Origin: Bagarius yarrelli
Taxonomy: Eukaryota; Chordata; Actinopteri; Siluriformes; Sisoridae
Length of the DNA: 64,000 nucleotides
Direction: 5' to 3'
Assembly (NCBI GenBank): GCA_005784505.1
Contig: VCAZ01000001.1
Coordinates: 8,906,097-8,970,096, forward strand
Shown piece by piece: positions 25,948 through 36,544 of the stretch (position 1 is the first letter of the stretch; every line of letters begins with the position of its first letter). A model generated the notes under the pieces. That model was not told the origin of the DNA, did no database searches, and was given only the letters and a program-made list of their open reading frames with translations. Made by a program: the position numbers and the translations under genes.

Positions 25948-25955
25948 CTTTTATA
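25948..25955 (-). promoter_or_regulatory. TATA-like box upstream of wnk1
   Basis: The minus strand reads TATAAAAG, about 200 bp upstream of the wnk1 ATG. If used, transcription would start near 25920 and give a 5' UTR of about 170 nt. Single-motif evidence; it competes with the spliced-leader model at 28941-28958. Confidence 0.3.
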
Positions 25956-26887
25956 AACGTAAAAGAAGAGGACGCAGTCACAGATCGGTGTGCGTGTACG
26001 GCAACAGACGAGAAGCGTCAGATCCACACCATCCATTCTGGGGCGAAGCAGCCAGAGTCCACGTTAAGCATGAGGAAGCACAGGGCAGAAAGGGCTAAGA
26101 GCCTGCTTGCCTTTTTTTTTAATCGTTTCACTGTATAAAACAGCCAAACTCAGATCTGGAGTCACTGCAAAAAAAGAAAAAAAAAACAGAGTCAAATTTT
26201 TGTAATTTAAGGACGTTTTATGCTCAGTGTTGGCCTTATAGTTAACTTTTTATGATTCTACTTAAGAGAAATATTAAACATTATAGTACACGTTACCCAC
26301 AATTTGACTTCAGTGGTTTTTTGTAAAATTCATCCCTTGTATTATGTCCCTTTAAAAGAGTGATGCAGACATAAAGCAGACATGAATCAAGAGAGGCAGT
26401 GACGCTGTAGTCTTTTAACCTGTCTGCCTTTCTTGAACTTTTCAGCTAATACCAAGGTTATCTCCATCCCACTCGCCCGCCCGTCATCTTCGCCACACTC
26501 GTCAGTCAGTCCTCTCTGTCACACTCGTCCGTCCATAGGTTAGTGGATGGAATCAAGCTCTGTCATATGTGTCCGTCTGTCCATGCTGTCTCTAATTCTA
26601 TTGTAGATTTCTCATTAAACATAAGAAGCTCCTTCGCTTCCCTTGTGTTGCTTTAGCAGCAACAGAAACACATAGTGTTACACTGCCTAACAGTATCGAT
26701 CTGTGACGTCAGGACAACTGGTAATTCCCTTGAATTCCAACACAATCCAACAGATAAGCACTACAATCACTTTATACATCATCTTTGTTCCATCACCCAA
26801 ACATTTTGTTTGTTTTATTTTTTTTTGCCACATTAATTATACAGACATTTTACTTCTTTAAAACATAATCTAATCACTGCTAAGGAA

Positions 26888-27035
26888 AAAGTGGGAAGCT
26901 GCTAATCAGGAGATTGTGGGTTCGAGTCCCAGGATCACCAAGCTGCCGAGGCCCTTATTATTTAACTGTTTAGTTGAATAAATAAATGAGATAAATCGAT
27001 AAGAACATCTGCCAAATGTCAGAAATGTTAAAAAA
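26888..27035 (+). mobile_element. tRNA-derived SINE
   Basis: AGCTGCTAATCAGGAGATTG, TGGGTTCGAGTCCCAGGATC (B box) and the tail AACATCTGCCAAATGTCAG. The body is shortened. It lies 1.1 kb upstream of the wnk1 exon. Confidence 0.75.
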
Positions 27036-27039
27036 AAGT

Positions 27040-28040
27040 TTACTGTATGAGCAGCAAACGCTATCGAAGCTCAGGAAAGTAACGAAATCAGTTCCCTTTA
27101 CATTTCCAAGGGAAAAAAATCTCATAGCTTCCTTTTTAGTAACTGTGCACTCAGGGCTTGAACTTAAGACATTTTTGGCAGCGCACGAGCTCGGTTCCAT
27201 CCACTAACAGCTCAGTGGTTTGGCATGAAGCTTCATCGAAAGAAGAGGTAACACAAAAGGGGGAAATTAGTCCCAGTGACCTGGAGTTGTTTTAGCTGTT
27301 TTATGGAGATTCACCAGTTTCCTATGTGACAAAGTACAAATACAAACACCACCACCCCCTCCTACACACACACACACACACACAGAGGTTCAGTTAGGTT
27401 AATTTATGATGTGGGGGTAAGAGACAGTACAGGTTTATGGCCTTTTGCTGACCCGGTGTGACAGCTGAATGAGATGTAATGAGCCGAAACAGACGCTTCT
27501 TTACCAAATTTCATTAACATAATAATGTTCAGTATAGAAAGAAAACACTTCAGGGGCAACAACGCTATAAAAACTCTGCATGCAACAGATGAAAAAACTA
27601 GCCTAACACGCTGTTGAACGTACGACTCGCCGGAAACACGTAGAATAAACTAGCAATGTGAAAAATATCATTTTATACACTGATTATATGTGATTAGTTT
27701 ACGTTTCACAGACTGACTTTAAAATGGAAACAGTTATAGATTCAGCTGAAGGTTGTGTTAAAATCTAACACACACACACACACACACACGTCTATAAGAC
27801 TGCTGTAACAAGATGTTAGGATTTAAAAGTAAAGTCTCTGTAAGGACATTTTAGTGATTTAAAGCAAGCAAAAAAATTTAACTTTGATTTTTAGGCAATT
27901 TTCTTGTTAAGGTCCTCAGATAAATAAAAATATTATTGTTTATTCTACAGTGGAAAAAAACGAAACGTTTAAGGTCTTTTTTTAATGTTTTTTGGATTTT
28001 TTTTAAATTAGTCTTAATTAGGTTTAACATTATATTTATG
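27040..28040. other. wnk1 upstream DNA without recognised gene
   Basis: Holds two (CA)n tracts (27365-27384 and 27769-27790) and AT-rich sequence; no exon seen. Confidence 0.5.
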
Positions 28041-28330
28041 TAAAACTAAAAATAATAAAAAGTTCTTAAAGCGTTCATAAGGCAATTTTAATCCAAAAAT
28101 GTCAACTAAATTACGTAAATAATTAGTTAATTAATAATATAATATAACATAATATAATATATATTTTTGTTTAGCTAGCTAACACGCAGTTCTTTCTGCG
28201 TCATGCAGTCAGCGTAATCCATCTAACGAGCCAATCCTTTCACTGGAATCGAAAACACCAGCCAATCACCGTTAAGGATACGCGCTTACCCACCAATCCT
28301 AACTTAAATGGGCGGGATTTGTCGTAAAAG
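28041..28330. repeat. Promoter-like duplicated cassette, copy A
   Basis: This block aligns over most of its length with 32371-32742: the same order of AATAATAAA, GTCAACTAAATTACGT, AGCGTAATCCATCTAACG, GGAATCGAAAA, CAGCCAATCAC and TTAAGGATAC. It contains CCAAT at 28231, 28262 and 28293 and a GC box GGGCGGG at 28310. Direct orientation, 4.3 kb from copy B, with visible divergence, so the duplication is not recent. Confidence 0.7.
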
Positions 28331-28525
28331 GATGGGAATTTAAACAAAACAAAAAAGTAACAACGCTGCATTTGCTGACATGATAACGTTAACCAATCCG
28401 TGCGTAGAACGAGAGATCATTAGCCAGTTGCCGTCGTGGAAGCGTGCTGAACAGCCAATCATCGATTAGGGGGCGGGTTTTGTCGGAAAGCGGATGGGAT
28501 TAAATAGTAATAACGCTGCAGTTTG
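28305..28525. promoter_or_regulatory. CCAAT/GC-box cluster with an internal duplication
   Basis: A motif order of GGCGGG, TTTGTCG, GGATGGGA, a TTTAAA or TTAAATA stretch, and AACGCTGCA occurs twice (from 28311 and from 28471). CCAAT boxes lie at 28393 and 28455, and GC boxes at both copies. Five CCAAT and two GC boxes occur within 28231-28478, the arrangement of an NF-Y/Sp1 promoter. It lies 2.6 kb upstream of wnk1. Activity is inference. Confidence 0.35.
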
Positions 28526-28940
28526 TAGATGTGTGTGCGCGCGTTGGCCTCGTCCACGCCGGTTAGCTTCATTTGCGTATTAACATTAGCGTGTTCGTGA
28601 ACAGTTATCCGTTTAAAATATATAAAGGAAATATATGTATATCGCATTATTATTAACGGGTTAGTAAGAAATAAAAAGTGACTTGAGGTCAGTCATGTGG
28701 GTGATGCAGTAACCGTGCCGCAAAAGGTCTCATCAATCATGTCGCAAAATGATCAGCATCATAAATAATAAATAATATATATAGTTTAAAGTGATGTTAA
28801 AGACCTAACAGTGCGACAGATAGATGTGACAATATGCCAAAACCAGCTGATCTCTCCAACACACACACACACCCCTAACACTCGACCCAAACCATATCAA
28901 GCTTCATGCAGCAGTTTATTCGCGTAGAAACAAATCTCAC

Positions 28941-28962
28941 CTTTATCATCAGGTCCATTTTT
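28941..28962 (-). other. Candidate upstream leader exon end: ATG in strong context plus splice donor
   Basis: The minus strand reads AAAAATGGACCTGATGATAAAG followed by GTGAGA. The ATG (28956-28958) has A at -3 and G at +4; six codons (MDLMIK) end at a phase-0 donor. It lies 3.2 kb upstream of wnk1 in the same orientation. It could be a short upstream frame in a wnk1 leader, the start of another transcript, or chance. A possible acceptor AG precedes it, so it might also be a micro-exon. Confidence 0.22.
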
Positions 28963-29199
28963 CTGCTCGGACAGAAACGCAGCAGTTGAGGGAGTTTGCC
29001 AACAAAATAAAAGATTAACAATGAAAAAACAAACCAAAAAACGGGGGCTAGTTTTCTGTAGCGCTCCACAAAGTCATAAATAACAAGATTATCTTCACAT
29101 GCTGACTTGTGACCTTGTGAAAATCTTGAAGCTTTTTTTTTCCCAGACAAACAAAACAAAACCGGCGTCAATGGTTTGTCTGATATTCTTTTTTAAATA

Positions 29200-29222
29200 A
29201 ATAATAATAATAATAATAAACA
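29200..29222. repeat. (ATA)n microsatellite
   Basis: ATA repeat next to a TC-rich stretch (29240-29275). Confidence 0.85.
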
Positions 29223-29389
29223 GATGGTATCGTTACAGCGTCTTCCTCCTTCTCCTCCTCCTCTTCCTTCTCTGATTTTCTAGGGCTTCTTAAAAAGAAA
29301 AGAAAAGAAAAAAAAAAAAGAAACAATCCGTGGTCTGGTCGGTGGTGAGTTAATGATCCGATCCGGATGATGTGCAAGTCGATTTAGAA

Positions 29390-29700
29390 AAAAATACAAA
29401 CAAACAGAAGAATATAAAAACACTCCTCTATCCCTCTCTCACACACACGCTGTTACTTTCTCACTTCTTGTACTTGCGCGTCTCCATGTAGAAATAATTG
29501 CCTATAATACTTATATATCTATATATTACACACAAGGTGTGTGTGTGTGTGTGAGTGGTGTGTTAAACTGCTTCTCTATCTTTCTCTGCTCAACCTTCTT
29601 CTGCTTTCCGCTTCTTCAGTCTGTCACGTTGGAGCTCAGCTCGACCCGCCCACCAAGCACCGATTCGTTTTACCCCATATGACCGACAGAGGGCGCTTTT
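29390..29700. other. Mixed-composition DNA upstream of wnk1, function unclear
   Basis: More GC-rich than its surroundings (29590-29700), with a (GT)n run at 29537-29553. On the minus strand an ATG (29484-29486) opens METRKYKK followed by a stop. It could belong to a leader exon ahead of the donor at 28940, but no splice structure ties them together. Confidence 0.2.
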
Positions 29701-29703
29701 CAA

Positions 29704-29743
29704 CACAGGACTCAAAAGGGTTTATTTATTTATTTATTTATTT
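29704..29743. repeat. (TTTA)n microsatellite
   Basis: About six TTTA units directly before the satellite array. Confidence 0.85.
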
Positions 29744-29765
29744 TTGAACAACAGACATAGAAAAA

Positions 29766-32340
29766 GTGTTACATATTATATACATATACAATCGTATACA
29801 AATATACAAACATAATATATAACATATTATAGTACATATACAATCGTATACAAATATACAAAACATAATATATAACATATTATACATATACAATCGTATA
29901 CTAATATACAAACATAATATATAACATATTATATACATATACAAATCGTATACTAATATACAAACATAATATATAACATATTATATACATATACAATCGT
30001 ATACTATATACCAAAACTAATATATAACATATATATACATATACAATCGTTCTATAATATACAAACATAATATATAACATATTATATACATATACAATCG
30101 TATATACAAATATACAAATACATAATATATAACATAATATATACATATATACAATACAATACGTATACAAATATACAAACATAATATATAAATAATATAT
30201 ATACATATACAATCGTATACAAATATACAAACATAATATATAACATATTATATACATATACAATCGTATACAAATATACAAATATACACACCTAATATAT
30301 AACATATTATATACTATACAATCGTATACAAATATACAAACACAATATATAACATATTATTATATACATCGTATACAATATACAAACCATAATATAGTAT
30401 ACAAATATACAAATACATAATATATAACATATTATATACATATACAAATCGTATACAAATATACAACACATAATATATAACATATATATTACATATACAT
30501 CGTATACAAATAGACAAACATAATATATAACATTTATATACATATACAATCGTATATACAAATATACAAACATAATATATAACATATTATATACATATAC
30601 AATCGTAGACAAACAACTAATATATAACATATTATATCATATACAATATACAAATATACAAACATACATATAATAGATATAACATATATATACATATACA
30701 ATCGTATACAAATATACAAATAACATATATATATAACATACAATAATCAACAGTATATACATACATATACAATCGTATACAAATATATACAAACACAATA
30801 TATAACATACTATATACATATACAATCAAAACATGTATACAAATATACAAACATAATATATAACATATTATATACATATACAATCGTATACAAATATACA
30901 AATAGATACATACCATAATATAAACATATAGACATATTATATATACATCGTATACAATCGTATACAAAATATACAAACATAATATATAACATATTATTAA
31001 CATATACATATACGTATACTAATCTATACAAACATAATATATAACATATTATATACATATTACAAATCGTATACTAATATACAAAACATAATATATAACA
31101 TATTATATACATATACAATCGTATACAAATATACAAACATAAATATATTAATACATATTATATACATATACATCAATACTAATATACAAAATATATACAA
31201 ATATACATAACATATAAAACATATATATACATATACAATGTATACAAATATACAAACATAATATATAACATATTATAGACATATATAATCGTATACAAAT
31301 ATACAAACACAATATATAACATATTATATACATATACAATCGTATACAATATACAAACATAATATATAACATATTATATACATATACAATCGTATACAAA
31401 TATACAAACATATTCAATATATAACATACTACATATACATATACAATATATAATATACAACGTATACAATATACAAACATAATATATAACATATTATATA
31501 CATATACAATCGTATACAAAATCATACAAACATAATATATAACATATTATATACACATATACAATATAGTATACAAATATACAATACATATAATACAATA
31601 TACATAATAACAAAACAATATATACATATTATATACATATACAATCGTATACAAATATACAAACATATATACTAAACATATTTATCCATATACAATCGTA
31701 TACAAAATACAAAACAATATATAAAACAAATAACAGTATATAACATATACAACGTATACAAAATACAAACACAATATAGAACAATATACCATACAACTAA
31801 CATATACATAAATATACAATATACAACAATATATACAAACAAATATATATACATATACATTTACAACGTATACAAATATCAAACATATATATAACATATT
31901 ATATACATATACAACGTATACAAATACAAACAAATATAGAACATAAACATATTATATACATATACAATCGTATACATATATATACAAAATACAAACAAAT
32001 ATATAACATATATATACATATACAATCGTATACAATAATACAAACATAATATATACACATATTATATACATATACAATCGTATATACAAATATCAAACAT
32101 AATATATAACATATATACTACATATACACAGACAAATATAGTAAAATTATTAATCGTATACTAATATACAAACATATATATAACATATATATACATATAC
32201 AATTGTAGAAAAAATATAATATAAACAATATATACATGTACAATTGTAAAAAAAAAATATACAAATTTATACAATTGTACAAATATAATATTATAATAAA
32301 TATACAATTGTATACAAATATATTAAAAAAAAGCAATAAT
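29766..32340. repeat. AT-rich satellite array, unit about 51 bp, about 50 copies
   Basis: The unit contains ACATATACAATCGTATAC, then AAATATACAAACATAA, then TATATAACATATTATAT, repeated head to tail for about 2.6 kb. The CG of AATCGTA is the only regular CpG. Units are near-identical in the first kilobase and decay toward the right end, where CAATTGTA replaces CAATCGTA (from about 32200). Long minus-strand open frames here, rich in Tyr, Ile, Cys and Val, are artefacts of the repeat. Confidence 0.9.
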
Positions 32341-32370
32341 ACATAAATTTTTTCATCTTTGTCATTTGTC

Positions 32371-32742
32371 ATAAAAATAAAAATAATAAATGTTCTAATG
32401 CGTTTATAAATTATTGTAATCCAAAATATGTCAACCAATTACGTGAATAATATTACAATATCAAAGTGTACAAAATAAAAGTTAGTTATTATAGTTATTA
32501 TAAATAAATATAAAAATTAAAATAATATAATATAATATAAATCATATAAAATAAAAATGAATTATTTGGGGGGTTTATTGTTTCGCCAGATAGCAACGCA
32601 GTTCTTCTGTCCCAGGCACTCAGCGTAATCCACCTAACGCACCAATCGTTACACAGGAATCGAAAAAAAGACCAGCCAATCACAGTTAAGGATACTCTCT
32701 TATTTACCAATCCCAACTTGAAAGGCGGAATTTGTCACAATC
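32371..32742. repeat. Promoter-like duplicated cassette, copy B
   Basis: Second copy of the 28041-28330 cassette, immediately beyond the AT-rich satellite array. CCAAT boxes lie at 32642, 32675 and 32707; the GC box is weakened to AGGCGGAA at 32723. An AT-rich insertion (about 32455-32560) separates its left and right halves compared with copy A. Confidence 0.7.
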
Positions 32743-32744
32743 CG

Positions 32745-34570
32745 CTGTATACTAGAGACCTATTTTAATGTTTAAAATGATTACACCAGGACTTTACTAG
32801 TATTTACCATAAATAATTAACAGGACACAAATGATCTACTGGGTCATAATAAATATACCAACTATACCGGTACATTTAGCTATTTTAATAATTTAAAACT
32901 ACATAGTGCTATTATTATATTGTATATAGGTATAATTTTTTTAGAAAATATATCTTTATTACATTATTAATATTTATTTGATAAATGAATACGCATAAAT
33001 GCTCAAAACTTCAATATCCTTGACTTTATTTCTTTTCACGCCAGTTCTGAACACTGATTGGTTAGCTGATACTCTGCAGCAACCAATGGTTGAAGACATT
33101 TTATAAATATTTATAGCGGTCATTATCTTTTTTAGGGTTACGGTTTTAAGGTATGTACCAATTGTTGAAAGATATCTCATAAATATTCATGAGTTATTAT
33201 TGTATTTTTTGTAGCTAGTCGAGTTTCATTAACAAACTGCTACTGCTACTTCACTGCTACTTTGGATTATTTTTCAAAGCTGATTGATTCAACTAAAAAT
33301 CAGAATACAAAACAATAAAATAATGAAATATAAAAATAAAATGGGTGTAAGTATTATGTGAATAATCGAAGGTTGTTACACACTTTATTTTTGCTTGTAA
33401 GGAATAAGTTTTCCACTTGTCCATAAATCATCACTAAACTCCTACTGCTTTACCTTAAAAGCCACAATAAATCATTGTAAACTGACATTTAAATATAATT
33501 TATTGCCGTTATCGTTTTGTAAATCTTTTTTTTCGAGCCCGGTTACAACTTGAGATATTTGTTGAAAGTCATTAAACGATCACTTCAAATCACTGTAAGA
33601 TATTAAAGTGCGGAAAAAATCACAGGACACTTGAAATTTATTTTGTAAAAAAGCCTGGAGATGTTCATATACAGTCAGTACAGTTATAGAATTAACAAAA
33701 GAGATTCGACATGTGTTTGACTTGTAACTCTCCTGATTCTGACTCAACCCTTAATTCTAAACACCTTTACAGACTTGTTGAAGTTATTATAGTAATTAGT
33801 TCAAATAAAGAATAAGAGTGAGACTAAATGGTCAGGTGTTCCAATACTTTTGTCTATATGTAGTGTATATACACGCAAGCATATATATAAAGATAAGAAA
33901 CAAGATGATCAGGAAGTGGAAGGGGGGGGAAAGCTCACACAGAAGCGAGTGTTTCTATAGTAACCCCCTGAGGCGATTCCAGGAAGTTAACATACATTTA
34001 GTTTCATAATGACTCTTTAACCCTTTGGCTGCTGTACAGTTATCGTAGGTTATAGCTTATAGTGGTCTTTACACACACACACAGCCTGTTGCTCTGTCTC
34101 ACCATTGTCTGCATTTACCATTAACGTTCTCAATTACTGTTACTCCAACAACTGCCCACTAAATCAAAACTCTCTGTAGTCCCAGATTTTTTTTTTAACC
34201 AGAGATATTTAGCCTAAAAAACAATCATTGGTTGTTTGCATAAATTTGCATATAATCTTATATAAAATCTAGCATTTCTGATGATTCTATTATTCTCTGA
34301 TTCTCTTATGTAATGTGTGTTTGCACATCTTTGCGTGAATGCATGTTTTATTTCCCTTTATAACATAATAAATTAGTTGTGCATCATGTTGCCCATTTGT
34401 GAAAGGTCAGGTTCTTCTTTATGTTTCTTTAAATGTCACCTTTACCCAAAGATTCTGACTATAAGAACTAAAACAGGAAGAGGGTCTCAGAGAATGCTGA
34501 ACAAATATAACTAAACAATTCTAACAGAGAGATACACAATCAGTAAACAGACTCAGATACAGATCCAGCC
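32745..34570. other. Intergenic DNA, few features
   Basis: AT-rich. Around 33055-33090 an inverted pair of CCAAT motifs occurs (GATTGGTTAGC and GCAACCAATGG). No gene recognised. Confidence 0.45.
33818..33875. mobile_element. DNA-transposon terminus fragment
   Basis: GGTCAGGTGTTCCAATACTT TTGTCTATATGTAGTGTAT is the end sequence of the fish element also seen at 18345 and 54655. Confidence 0.45.
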
Positions 34571-34574
34571 ACAA

Positions 34575-34690
34575 GTCCCAGAGCGATTTACATTTAGCTC
34601 ACGTATCCATCTGAGCTGTTGGGGGATAAGGGCCTTGCTCAGGGGCCCCGCAGTGGTAGCTTGGTGCTACTTAGTTTCACTTTTGATTAT
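34575..34690 (-). mobile_element. tRNA-derived SINE fragment
   Basis: GTTGGGGGATAAGGGCCTTG, CTCAGGGGCCCCGCAGTGG and TAGCTTGGTGCT. It abuts a different SINE. Confidence 0.7.
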
Positions 34691-34694
34691 ATAA

Positions 34695-34905
34695 TATAGT
34701 GGCTTAGTGGTTAGCACTGTTGCCTCACAGCAAAAAGGTTCGATTTCTGGGCAGGGGCATTTCTGTGTGGAGTTTGCATGTATTCTCCCCGTGTTTCTTC
34801 CACAGTCCAAAAACATGTTAGATTGATTGGTGATTCTAAATGGCCCATAGGAGTAAGTGTGAGTGTGTATGCCCCTGTGATGGACTGGCGACTTGTCCAT
34901 GTTGG
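34695..34905 (+). mobile_element. DANA/mermaid-like SINE
   Basis: Head GTGGCTTAGTGGTTAGCACT GTTGCCTCACAGC, then GTGGAGTTTGCATGTATTCT CCCCGTG, CCACAGTCCAAAAACATG and CCCTGTGATGGACTGGCGAC. Nearly full length. Confidence 0.8.
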
Positions 34906-34924
34906 ACCCCTCCTGCCTTTTTTG

Positions 34925-34985
34925 TGCACCGGGACATTGTCATGCTAGAACAGACAGGACTAATATATTTTTCCTAATAATAAAG
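34925..34985. mobile_element. DNA-transposon internal fragment
   Basis: GCACCGGGACATTGTCATGC TAGAACAG matches the internal part of the element at 18345; it is cut off by the adjacent SINE. Confidence 0.4.
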
Positions 34986-35335
34986 CTTCGGCACTGAAGC
35001 CTCCTTACTTTAGACAGTCCATATTAACATAAAAACATCTTTAGGGTTATTAGGTTTAGATAACATCCAACACACTCTCTCTCTCCCTTTCTCTCTCTTT
35101 GTATCTCACGCTCTCTCTCTTTTTTTTCCCCTCTGAATTTTAGTACTGTGCGATACTAATTTATCAACACCTTTAGACCAACCCCAGACCAGAATTCAGT
35201 AGAACTTTCTCTGCCATTTTCCTACATTCCAACACGGCTAGTAAACATTTAGACATAAAAAAAAGCTTCTGGTCATTTACAATTCTGAGAATATCAGCCT
35301 GCAATACAGAGAACGCATTTAGGATCTTATCTTAC

Positions 35336-35421
35336 CTTAAAAGCTTTCTGCAGTTTGCAATCTTCCAGCATCTCGATGTGTATTGAGTGATCCTGGCTGC
35401 ACTGCAGGGACACTTTGTTCT
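35336..35421 (-). CDS. Orphan exon-like segment, 86 nt, unknown gene
   Basis: The minus strand shows a polypyrimidine-rich acceptor (TTTATTTAAGCAG), 86 nt of open sequence and a near-perfect donor (AAG then GTAAGAT). In the best frame (entering in phase 1, leaving in phase 0) it reads NKVSLQCSQDHSIH at the start and EDCKLQKAFK at the end, with two cysteines 18 residues apart. A second frame is also open; the third ends in a stop. I do not recognise the family. No partner exons are evident nearby on the minus strand. It lies between wnk1 and the ninj2-like exon, so it could be an internal exon of an intervening gene, an exon of a long upstream wnk1 transcript, or a decoy. Confidence 0.35.
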
Positions 35422-36221
35422 CTGCTTAAATAAAGACAAAAACAAACGTCCCTGAGCAGCAGGCATGAAGTAAAGTACAGTATGCTGTTTGGTTATTTAT
35501 AGCATTCTGCGAATTTTGTAGCCATTGTTAGTAGAAAAAAAACAAATGAAATTAATATTAGAACCATCTAATTAATCTATTAAAAATTTCTCAGCATTTT
35601 TAGTGCAAATTTATACATTTTACAGGGGAATGTCCTCCATCCTGAATTTTAGGCTACTGAAATGTTACTGCATTACCAAGTACTTTAGTGTGTGAAATGT
35701 GATTTGAAACCATTCAGATAGGACTTATGGGCTGTTTTCTGGGATTGCGCATGCAGAGATTTTCTTATTCTGAATAACTTCGTCTTATACTTAAACAGAT
35801 CATAAGTATATACAAAAATGTTGAAATATCCTCGTAAACACAGCCCGTTTTGTCTAAAGTCAACGTTGTAAAGGGAAATGCACTAATCTGTTCTTATTCT
35901 ACTACCATTTACTGTACTTGTCTTTAATAATGTTCTAAATTTATAATATTGAGTCTAGTTGTTTTTGCCGGGGTATTTTTGGCTAAAGTTTCTGGTGAAG
36001 ATATTCTTTAGGCTGCTAATTTTTGTTCATGATATTCAGCTGCCTAATTTAAATCAAAGCTTTAAGAAGAATCATTAATCGTAATGCATGGAAGACTATG
36101 AAATGTTATAAACAACAAAGATTTAACAAAAAAAAAATGGTTAGGTGTTAATAATGCATTAGCTAAGTATTTAACCTATAAAAACACATTATATAATCAA
36201 CAATCAACATTTAATTATCTT

Positions 36222-36540
36222 CTGTACCCTAATTTGGGGTCACGGGGATCTGCTGGAGTCTATACCAGCCGTCTCTGAAAGAGTGAAAGGGGTACAACCT
36301 AGACAGGTGGCCAGTCCATCACAGGACCACACACACACACTCCTATTGGGCAATTTAGAATCACTAATTAAGCTAACATACATGACTGTGATAGGAAACT
36401 GGAGCACCCAGAGTAAACCTATGCAAGCACAGGGAACACATGCAAACTCCACACAGAAAGACGCCTGCCGGGGAATCAAACCCGGGCCTTCTTGCTGTGA
36501 GGCAGCAGTGCTAACCACTAAGCTGCTGTGCTGCCTCAAC
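36222..36540 (-). mobile_element. Complete DANA/mermaid-like SINE
   Basis: Reverse copy: GGGTCACGGGGATCTGCTGG, CAGTCCATCACAGGACCAC, CATGCAAACTCCACACAG and GAGGCAGCAGTGCTAACCAC. Open frames across it on both strands are spurious. Confidence 0.85.
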
Positions 36541-36544
36541 AATC

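Noticed and set aside
25100..25956. Plus-strand open frames of 229 and 196 codons
   Set aside because: Antisense of the wnk1 exon; no domain, and the minus strand is clearly the coding one.
28875..29171. 98-codon minus-strand frame with a hydrophobic stretch
   Set aside because: The hydrophobic run comes from T-rich DNA; only the ATG-donor at its end is retained as a weak candidate.
29766..32340. CRISPR-like array
   Set aside because: Repeats are contiguous without unique spacers, and the genome is a vertebrate.
29738..32438. Many minus-strand open frames of 60-134 codons rich in Tyr, Ile, Cys and Val
   Set aside because: They follow the 51-bp AT-rich unit and change frame with it; no start context, domain or splice site.
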